DNA from: Verrucomicrobiales bacterium
GTDB taxonomy: Bacteria; Verrucomicrobiota; Verrucomicrobiia; Verrucomicrobiales; Verrucomicrobiaceae
Direction of reading: 5' to 3'
Length of the DNA stretch: 6,310 nucleotides
Assembly: GCA_003453085.1 (NCBI GenBank)
Contig: DMMK01000358.1
Span: forward strand, 1-6,310
Positions 1 to 6,200 of this stretch are shown here, in pieces. The position numbers and the translations under genes were made by a program. Below the pieces are notes generated by a model that saw only the letters and a list, made by a program, of their open reading frames with translations, searched no databases and was not told where the DNA came from. Position 1 is the stretch's first letter. The number at the start of each line of letters is the position of its first letter.

Positions 1-249
1 CAAGGTAGGGGGTCGTCGGCGGCGGAAGAGGTGTATAAGAGCCGGCGTTTTAGCCGTGCGGGGGTGTGGGGTCAAAGGAAAATCCGAGCGAGCCGCATGC
101 TTGGCGCTGAGGAAGCGACTATTCTCCATTGGGAATCGTAGCGTTTTGGGTCGTCTAGCGTGTGCATTCAAAACACCGCCGAACTGAAAAAAGGGCTTTC
201 GTCAGTCTTCAAGCAACCTAAGCTTCTCCTAAACCCACACGACTCAAGC

Positions 250-277
250 ATTACATCTAAGTATAGATTAATATAAT
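250..277 (+). promoter_or_regulatory. Candidate sigma70-type promoter for rdgB
   Basis: A perfect -10 hexamer TATAAT lies at 272-277. ATTACA at 250-255 matches the TTGACA -35 consensus at four of six positions, with a 16-base spacer. It sits in the most AT-rich part of the window. Transcription would start near 284 and give a leader of about 130 bases before the ATG at 413. This is a sequence match only; an AT-rich stretch can produce such boxes by chance. Confidence 0.45.
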
Positions 278-410
278 TATTAGACAATAAATCCTGAGTT
301 GGTTATCCATCAATTCTTTACTAATCAGGTAAAATTAACCAATCAACAGTAAAGATTTGTCAATTTGCTCGCCTGTCATTCCTGCATTAATCTCTTCACT
401 TACATCTAAG
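251..410 (+). repeat. 11-bp direct repeat TTACATCTAAG flanking the leader
   Basis: TTACATCTAAG occurs at 251-261, overlapping the proposed -35 box and spacer, and again at 400-410, ending two bases before the rdgB start codon. The bases that follow are also similar (TATAG after the first copy, CTATG after the second). The two copies bracket the AT-rich leader. They could be protein-binding sites or the trace of a small duplication or insertion; the sequence does not decide which. Confidence 0.55.
299..355 (+). other. Interleaved inverted repeats in the leader (possible pseudoknot)
   Basis: TTGGTTA at 299-305 is complementary to TAACCAA at 336-342. TCTTTACT at 315-322, which lies inside that loop, is complementary to AGTAAAGA at 348-355, outside it. 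This is the topology of an H-type RNA pseudoknot with 7-bp and 8-bp stems. Both stems are AT-rich, and arms of this length are expected occasionally by chance in AT-rich DNA. It matches no riboswitch class I recognise. Confidence 0.25.
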
Positions 411-412
411 CT

Positions 413-1054
413 ATGCCTCAACTGTTGCTTGCCACCTCGAATGCTCATAAAACTCAGGAAGTTTCGGCCATGCTTGGGCCGGAATGGCACGTTCAAGACT
501 TTCACTCCCATCCAGGTATTACCCAGCCTGAAGAAACAGGCAGCACCTTCGAGGCGAACGCGATCATCAAAGCCCAGGCAGGCAGCCAAGCTTGCCCCGG
601 CATGCTGATCTTAGCCGATGATTCAGGGCTCGAGGTGGACATCCTGAACAAGGAACCAGGCGTCCGTTCTGCCCGTTATGCGGGAGAAGATGCGACGGAT
701 GCGGACAACCGGAAATTCCTCAAAGACCGGCTGCGCCGCGTGAGCACCAATCCTGGCCAGTTCTTCTCAGCCCGTTTCCGCTGCTCCTTGGCACTCATCA
801 GAGACGGTGAAGTGCTGCACGTCACTCACGGTACGATCGAAGGCCATGTCAGCACGATTGAGCGTGGTCGCGGCGGCTTTGGCTATGATGCCATGTTCAC
901 GCCGCAGGGATACAATCAAACTTTTGGAGAGCTGCCTGCGGAGACTAAAAATCAGCTCAGCCACCGTGCCCATGCCCTGGAGTCCATGCAAAAATGGCTA
1001 CAAAGCAGCCCGGAAGCTCTCATTGTGTATGCCCATTCAGCCCTCCAGGCTTGA
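413..1054 (+). CDS. rdgB: XTP/dITP diphosphatase (RdgB/HAM1 family)
   Basis: A cytoplasmic house-cleaning enzyme that hydrolyses non-canonical purine nucleotides (XTP, ITP, dITP) to the monophosphate and pyrophosphate, keeping deaminated bases out of DNA and RNA. The 213-residue product carries the family motifs in order: TSNAHK (8-13), the phosphate-binding EETGSTFEANAIIKA (about 41-54), ADDSGLEV (68-75) with the expected catalytic Asp70, PGVRSARYAG (82-91), GGFGYDAMF (154-162) and SHRAHA (183-188). The length is slightly above the usual ~195-200 residues because of a short C-terminal tail after the last helix, with no known role. The ATG at 413 places TSN at the usual distance from the N-terminus. 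No good ribosome binding site is visible upstream. The next gene starts 13 bases after the stop, so co-transcription is likely. The family assignment is secure; the substrate is inferred from the family. Confidence 0.95.
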   Translation: MPQLLLATSNAHKTQEVSAMLGPEWHVQDFHSHPGITQPEETGSTFEANAIIKAQAGSQACPGMLILADDSGLEVDILNKEPGVRSARYAGEDATDADNRKFLKDRLRRVSTNPGQFFSARFRCSLALIRDGEVLHVTHGTIEGHVSTIERGRGGFGYDAMFTPQGYNQTFGELPAETKNQLSHRAHALESMQKWLQSSPEALIVYAHSALQA

Positions 1055-1067
1055 TGGCATCACCCCC

Positions 1068-1940
1068 ATGAAAGCCCGTCTTTTTCTCCTCCTGGCTAGC
1101 CTGTGTCTCACCCAGTGTGTTCAGCAAGAGTTTCAGACAGCTCCCACACCTCCGACTTTTCAACCTGGCGTAGCGCCGTCGGCAAGCTCTGCACCCACGC
1201 CAATCGCACAACCTCGGGCTTCCGCCTTATGGCAGCAGGCATCGACAGTGCGCAGCAGTTTGTTGGCATCGGGGGCGCAGTTTTATGAATTCACCGCTCG
1301 CAGTGCCGAAGGCACCGCCGAGGTCAGTGTGGTTATCTTTGACAGTCAGCGCTGTGCCCTACGGGTGCTGGACCAGCCCACGGCGCATGCAGGCGGCCAA
1401 GTTCTGGCGTCAACCATGCGCCAGGCTGGCGCCATCGCCGGCGTGAACGGAGGCTTTTTCCACCCAGACTTCTCCACGTTGGGCCTCATGATCGCCGATG
1501 GACGCACGACTGGCCAATTCATGCGCAGCAGCCTCGTTTCAGGGGCGATGGTGGTCATTGGGCAGGAGCCTTATCTCGTGTGGAATTCCGAGTTTTTAGG
1601 CGAAAAAGGCGTAACTCAGATGCTTCAGGCCGGGCCCCGACTGGTAGATTCAGGACAGCCGTTGCCCACGCTGAACCGCACCAAGTTCGCAGCCCGCAGC
1701 TTCATCGCCACAGACGGTCAGCGCCTGTGGGCCCTGGGCACCGTCCGCAGCACCACTTTGGCAGGATTGGGAGAACTTTTGGCCAGTGATGGTCTGCTCC
1801 CCGGCATGCAGGTGCAGCGGGCGCTGAACTTCGACGGCGGTCGCTCCACCGCGCTCTACGTCCGGCAAACAGAGAACCAGGAAATCAGCCGCCCAGGATG
1901 GAGCACCGTGCGCAATTACGTGGCGGTAGTACCGAAGTGA
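1068..1940 (+). CDS. Exported phosphodiester glycosidase (NAGPA/DUF2233) domain protein
   Basis: The 290-residue product starts with a signal sequence (K2, R4, then a Leu-rich core at 5-14). A Cys at 17 follows LTQ; this resembles a lipobox, but Gln at -1 is atypical, so lipoprotein status is uncertain. Residues 25-50 are a Pro/Ala/Ser-rich linker. The rest (about 55-290) matches the NAGPA-type phosphodiester glycosidase fold: AGVNGGFF (124-131), QAGPRLV (187-193), LNFDGGRSTALYV (253-265) and a closing VRNYVAVV (281-288). Relatives remove GlcNAc from a phosphodiester in animals, while bacterial members act on the envelope or are uncharacterised, so the substrate here is unknown. The reading frame stays open upstream to an ATG at 807 inside rdgB, but only the start at 1068 gives a signal peptide at the N-terminus. 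It lies 13 bases downstream of rdgB, so the two probably share a transcript. No clear ribosome binding site is seen. Confidence 0.85.
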   Translation: MKARLFLLLASLCLTQCVQQEFQTAPTPPTFQPGVAPSASSAPTPIAQPRASALWQQASTVRSSLLASGAQFYEFTARSAEGTAEVSVVIFDSQRCALRVLDQPTAHAGGQVLASTMRQAGAIAGVNGGFFHPDFSTLGLMIADGRTTGQFMRSSLVSGAMVVIGQEPYLVWNSEFLGEKGVTQMLQAGPRLVDSGQPLPTLNRTKFAARSFIATDGQRLWALGTVRSTTLAGLGELLASDGLLPGMQVQRALNFDGGRSTALYVRQTENQEISRPGWSTVRNYVAVVPK

Positions 1941-2029
1941 AGCGTGGCAGATAGGCCCATCATTCGCGCTTGGCTCCGGCTTGCTCCGGCTGAGACCTCG
2001 TTTACAGACGTAACACCTCTTCATTCATC
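1941..2029. other. Short intergenic gap with a tandem 9-bp repeat
   Basis: This 89-base gap lies before the M42 gene. GCTCCGGCT occurs twice in tandem with a period of 10 (1973-1981 and 1983-1991). I see no convincing terminator (no stem followed by a T-run), no promoter pair, and no Shine-Dalgarno sequence before the ATG at 2030. Read-through transcription from the upstream pair is therefore possible. Confidence 0.45.
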
Positions 2030-3109
2030 ATGACCACCGCCTCTAAGACTTTCCTTTTTGATCTCCTTTCCACGCCGAGCCCCACGGGTTTTGAAGTACG
2101 CGGTCAGCGCAAGTGGGCGGGGTATGTGGGCAAGTTTGCTGACCGTGTGGAGAGCGATGCTTACGGCACGGCCTGGGCCACCTTGGATGGCAAGGGCAAG
2201 AAGCCAAAGAAGATCATGTTTGAAGCCCATGCGGACGAGATCGGCTACATGGTAAAGTACATCTCCAAGGAAGGTTTCATCAGCGTGGATCGCGTGGGTG
2301 GAAGCGATGTGGCGACGGCACGTGGCCGCCGCGTGGACATCCTGGGAGACAAAGGCACGGTGCGCGGCATCATCGGCAACATCGCCATTCACATCCGTGA
2401 AGATCGGGACAATGAAAAAGCGCCGAAGGTGCATGAGCTGTGGATTGACATCGGCGCACGCAGCGCGGGCGAGGTCAGCGATGCAGGCATCCGTGTGGGG
2501 CACCCCGCAGTGTATTCAGACACGGTGGAGGAGATCGGCGCGCATCGCCTGGTGGGCCGTGCTTTGGACAACCGCATCGGCGGATTCATCATCGCGGAAG
2601 TCGTGGCCCGGCTCAGCAAGCGCAAGACCCGCCTCCCCGCCTCCGTGATGGCGGTGAATGCCGTGCAGGAAGAGATCGGTGGCAATGGGGCCAAGATGGC
2701 TGCGCATCGGCTGATGCCGGATGTGGCCATCGTGCTGGATGTGACGCACGCCACGGACACCCCGAATGTGGATGTGAAAAAACATGGCGAAGTGACCCTG
2801 GGTGGCGGCCCCAGCCTCACCCATGGCAGCGCCAATCATCCCGAAGTGGTAAAGCGGTTGATGGTCGTAGCCGAGGAAAAAAAGATGCTCATCCAGCATG
2901 AATCCTCCTCCCGCTTCACAGGCACAGATACGGACGTCATCTTCACCCAGCAGCATGGCATCCCCAGCGCCCTCGTCTCCCTGCCGCTGCGCTACATGCA
3001 TAGCGTGGTGGAGATGGCCGACCTCCGGGATGTGGAGCAAGTGATCGAGCTTTTGGTGGGATTTGCCGAAAGCGTCACGGACAAAGATGCCTTCAGCATC
3101 AAGCTGTAA
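2030..3109 (+). CDS. M42-family metallo-aminopeptidase
   Basis: A cytoplasmic di-metal (Zn or Co) aminopeptidase of the M42 family (glutamyl aminopeptidase/deblocking aminopeptidase/FrvX relatives), which trim N-terminal residues from peptides, usually as large tetrahedral complexes. The 359-residue length is typical. The expected active-site residues are all present: AHADEIG (66-72) with ligand His67 and Asp69; ALDNRIGG (178-185) with bridging Asp180; QEEIGGNGA (213-221) with catalytic Glu214 and ligand Glu215; VLDVTHATD (235-243) with ligand Asp237; and YMHS (322-325) with ligand His324. The opening LLSTPSPTGFE (12-22) is also characteristic. Some M42 proteins were once annotated as endoglucanase M; nothing here suggests cellulase activity. 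The start at 2030 gives a normal N-terminus without a signal peptide. It is downstream of the glycosidase gene by 89 bases and in the same direction. Exact residue preference cannot be read from the sequence. Confidence 0.93.
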   Translation: MTTASKTFLFDLLSTPSPTGFEVRGQRKWAGYVGKFADRVESDAYGTAWATLDGKGKKPKKIMFEAHADEIGYMVKYISKEGFISVDRVGGSDVATARGRRVDILGDKGTVRGIIGNIAIHIREDRDNEKAPKVHELWIDIGARSAGEVSDAGIRVGHPAVYSDTVEEIGAHRLVGRALDNRIGGFIIAEVVARLSKRKTRLPASVMAVNAVQEEIGGNGAKMAAHRLMPDVAIVLDVTHATDTPNVDVKKHGEVTLGGGPSLTHGSANHPEVVKRLMVVAEEKKMLIQHESSSRFTGTDTDVIFTQQHGIPSALVSLPLRYMHSVVEMADLRDVEQVIELLVGFAESVTDKDAFSIKL

Positions 3110-3288
3110 AACGGAGCACATGCTCGGGAGATGGAAATCCATCCGTTTGTGCCCACTTCGGGCCGGACGCAGGGTCTTGGCACAGGCCAAGCTAACTTAG
3201 TAAGCACCCCCCGAAACTGAAGCCAAAAACAGGCACCTCATGGTGCAGGAAGTCCACGGCCCGGCGCGGGCGGCGACTCTCCTGCACC
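3110..3288. promoter_or_regulatory. Intergenic region rich in inverted repeats before the PATR gene
   Basis: This 179-base region separates the M42 stop from the giant PATR gene. It holds several small palindromic elements. AAACGGA (3109-3115) pairs with TCCGTTT (3142-3148). Two short stems lie in or near that loop: GAGC/GCTC at 3114-3125 and GATGG/CCATC at 3130-3143. A 6-bp stem with a 4-base loop is at 3176-3191, and a large hairpin reaches the start codon. TTGGCA at 3178-3183 resembles a -35 box, but there is no acceptable -10 box at the right spacing, so I do not call a promoter. Any terminator for the M42 gene and the promoter for the next gene must lie here if the two are separate units. 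Confidence 0.4.
3176..3191 (+). terminator. Small perfect hairpin, possible weak terminator
   Basis: CTTGGC (3176-3181), loop ACAG, then GCCAAG (3186-3191) forms a perfect 6-bp stem. It lies 66 bases after the M42 stop. No run of T follows; the downstream sequence is CTAACTTAG, itself a small palindrome. An intrinsic terminator is therefore only weakly supported, and a binding site or chance are alternatives. Confidence 0.25.
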
Positions 3289-3292
3289 ATGA
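3238..3292 (+). promoter_or_regulatory. Long hairpin enclosing the PATR gene start codon
   Basis: CATGGTGCAGGA at 3239-3250 is the exact reverse complement of TCCTGCACCATG at 3280-3291, and T3238/A3292 adds a thirteenth pair. Past a single bulged base (3279) the stem continues with AGTC (3251-3254) against GACT (3275-3278). After a small internal loop, GCCCG (3259-3263) pairs with CGGGC (3267-3271). The right arm contains the ATG at 3289-3291 and the bases just upstream where a ribosome would bind. In mRNA this fold would hide the start codon, so translation may be conditional. The pairing is directly visible; the regulatory role is inferred. Confidence 0.55.
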
Positions 3293-6200
3293 AAGCTTCA
3301 TCTCCCCTGCCCCTGTTTTTTGGCCTGCTGATGTTAGCCTGCAGCTCGCTGCCCGCCCAGCTCACCTGGGATGCCGACACGGTGACGACCGGTGTCCAAA
3401 ACGGCAGCGGTGCCTGGAATCTGACCAACACCAACTGGTGGAATGGCAGCAGCAACGCTGCCTGGGATAACTCTGGCAGCACCATCGCCGCCTTTGGCAG
3501 CAGTGCGTCGAAGACAGGGGGCACGCTGACGGTGGAAGGTACCGTGAAGGTGGGCGGCATGGTTTTTAACCCCTTCAGTACTTCCACCATGCAGGACCTG
3601 CCTGTGACCAGCGCCTACACCATCGGCGGCGGCACGATTCAGTTTGCAGACAACGCCATCATTGAGGCTGCCAACAACACCTCCAGCGGCAGTTCCGGCG
3701 TGCTGTTTATCAATCTCAATTCAGTGCTGGTCGGCAATGGCCTCACACTTCAGCGCAAGGATGAAACGCGTATCAATGCCTTTCAATACATCCGCTTTTC
3801 CACGGCCAATCCGAACCTGACCGGCGTGCTCAACGTCAACAGCCGCTCCTCCATCAATGGCATCTTCCTGCTGCTGGCAGGCAGCAATACGGTGAATGGC
3901 ATGGAGCGCATCGTCGTACAGTCTGGCAGTGTCTTGGCCGCAGGCGGAGCAGGAAATACCTATACTGTGCCCATGACCATCGGCGGCAATGGCCAGGGCA
4001 ATGGAGCCATCCGGGTGGACGGCAGCAACATACAGTTCAATGGCCAGATCACCCTCAGCGAAGAAGCCGCCCTCTATACCAACCGCAACATCCTCAACAC
4101 CGTGATCAACGGAGCCATCACTGATGGTGGCGGCAACTTTGGCTTTCAGCGTTTTTCCATTTCGACAGACAGCGTGGTGACGCTGAATGGCACCAGCACC
4201 TATGGCGGCTCCACCATCATCGGTCGCGCCGGGGCCACAGCAGCCGGGGTGACAATTCTGAACTTCGCCGCCCCGACCGCACCGCAGGCAGACATGCTCT
4301 ACAATGGTCTGGCCACGCCCGGCAGCCTCAGCCTCATCGGCGGCACCACAGCCCCAGCCACCTTCATTCTTCAGGGCAAGGACTTCACGGACAACACCCA
4401 GCGTTTTGGGGATCTGGCCATCTCGGGCACACGGTCAAATCTCGTCCTCAATGCAGGCTTCGGCGGCAACATGAATGTGAGCCTGGGCAACATCGTGCGC
4501 ACCAGCCCGGCTTCGTTGACCTTGACCACCAGCCAACCGGGAACAATTTCCACCACCATGGCAGATGGGTTCGTGGGCCCTTGGGCAACCCTGGTCAATC
4601 CCTCTGGACATGGGGCCTGGATGCAGGCCTCCGGGGGCAAACTCACCGCCTTTATGGGCAGTGCTGAATATGTGACCGACAGCCTGCTCTCCAACGCCGG
4701 AGTCGCGGCCGATGTGGGCATCAGCGGCGCTTCCACAGGGAACATCACAGGGGGGACCGGGACGTATCAGATCAATACCATCTCCATGAACGATGCGACC
4801 ACGGCGCGGACAGTGGACATCGGCTCGGGCAATGTACTGCGACTGGGCAGCACGGGCGGCATCCAGCTCACCCGCGATGCCATGAGCCTGGACGTGGGCG
4901 TCGTCGGCAGCGCCGGGGCGCTGAGGGCCGGGACGGGGACTGGGCAACTATGGCTGAGCAACCTTTCCAAAACCGGCACGCTGACCGTGAACTCCGTGAT
5001 CGAAAACAACGCCGCAAGTGTTCTCTCTCTGTATTTCAATGGTACTGGCAAGACGGTGCTGACAGGAGCCAACACCTTTACCGGCACCACCCAAATCGGC
5101 AGCGGGGTGGTGGAAATCTCCCATGCCATGGCCCTGGGCACCACGGCTGGAAACACAACCGTGCTGGCAGATGCTACACTGAGACTGGCAGGCGGCATCA
5201 GCCTGGATGAGCCGCTGATCATCAATGGCCTGGGCTACAACGGCAGTGGCGCGTTGGTCAATGCCAACAGCAACAATGAAATCACCCGGGTGGTGACGGC
5301 CAGCCAGCCGATGCGCATCAACAGTGAATCGGGCACGCTGCTGTTCAAGGCGGCCAGCGGCACGACAGAAATCATTTCCGCAGCCAACTCCGGGGTCACC
5401 AGCACCTTCGGAGGCAACGGCGACATCACCATCCAAGGACGTTTGAATGCCGGCACCAACGTGGTGAACAAAGATGGGGGAGGCACACTCACCTTTGCGG
5501 GCACACAGATTTTTACCGGTGCTGTCACGCCCACGGCAGGCACCGTGCATCTGGACTTTTCAGCAGCAACCTCCCCCACCACCAACATCCTTTACAATGG
5601 GGTGGCGGCAGCAGCCTTAAACCTAACCAATAGCACGCTCAAACTCACTGGCAAAGCAGGTGCCGAAAATGCGCAGACGCATGGAGCCCTGACGACCACG
5701 GGCTTTTCCAACATTCAGCTCAACACCCATGGTGCAACCAGTCTCACCGTCACCTTTGGCAGCCTGACGCGCACCTTCGCCAGCATCCTCGGGCTGGACA
5801 TCCCAACTGGCAGCAGCGCCCTCACCACCACCGGCACCAACAACACGCTCCTCACCAACAACGGGCGTGCGTTTGCCTTCATCCGCGACAGTGTGAATGG
5901 TGATGAATGGGCCGCCACCGGCACGCTGGCAGGCAGCACACGCCCCATCGTCAAACTGTCCACCGTCAGCAGTTACACGGCCTCCACCGCTACCAGCCTG
6001 AGTGGCAACGCGGACATCACCGCAGGCATCCTCACGACGACTCTGACCGCCAATGCCACAGCCGATAGCCTGCGCTTCGCCCAACCGCAGACCACGCTGA
6101 TCACCGATGGTGATGCCGCCACCACCCTGACTACGGGGGCCATCCTGATCTCCAGCACGGTGGGAGCGAACACGACGCGGATTGAGACGAACATCCTGCG

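Larger units (their letters stand above)
1..412. other. Intergenic region; GC-rich edge then AT-rich leader
   Basis: No gene is assigned here. Positions 1 to about 190 are GC-rich and open at the window edge in several frames: + frame 1 to a TAG at 139-141, + frame 2 to a TGA at 185-187, and the minus strand from an ATG at 129-127 out to base 1. None gives a protein I recognise, so this could be a gene end, a gene start or a non-coding repeat. From about 240 the composition falls to 25-30% GC over 120 bases, far below the rest of the window, which fits a promoter and 5' leader for the gene at 413. The AT-rich part holds a TATAAT box, a direct repeat and two interleaved inverted repeats, listed separately. 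Confidence 0.6.
4267..5559 (+). repeat. Long internal repeat unit 1 (about 431 residues)
   Basis: Residues 327-757. Landmarks are LYNG (337-340), LVLNAG (385-390), VSLGNIVRT (397-405), FVGPWATL (428-435), Trp444, LTVNSVIENN (565-574), a PATR motif (585-611) and a second PATR motif that ends the unit in LDF (755-757). Each landmark before the first PATR has a counterpart in the next unit at a spacing of about 424-431 residues. The copies are diverged at DNA level, so this is an old duplication. Confidence 0.65.

Noticed and set aside
184..205. CTGA/TCAG stem with an A-run, possible terminator for a minus-strand gene
   Set aside because: The stem is only 4 bp and the A/T run lies inside the loop, not after the stem.
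807..1067. N-terminal extension of the glycosidase gene starting at 807 inside rdgB
   Set aside because: It would overlap rdgB by about 250 bases and bury the signal peptide. The ATG at 1068 puts the signal sequence at the N-terminus and gives a normal domain layout.
2058..2648. + strand ORFs at 2058-2255 and 2298-2648 in a second frame of the M42 gene
   Set aside because: They are frame shadows, Arg/Ser/Cys-rich and without motifs; the M42 frame explains the region.
2389..3207. Minus-strand ORFs opposite the M42 gene (2389-2835, 2516-3190, 2992-3207)
   Set aside because: The + strand has every M42 active-site residue in order. The antisense products are His/Gly/Pro-rich without recognisable domains.
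3240..3470. ORF starting at the ATG in the left arm of the hairpin (76 residues)
   Set aside because: It overlaps the PATR signal peptide region in another frame and encodes nothing recognisable. A role as a short upstream ORF cannot be excluded but has no support.
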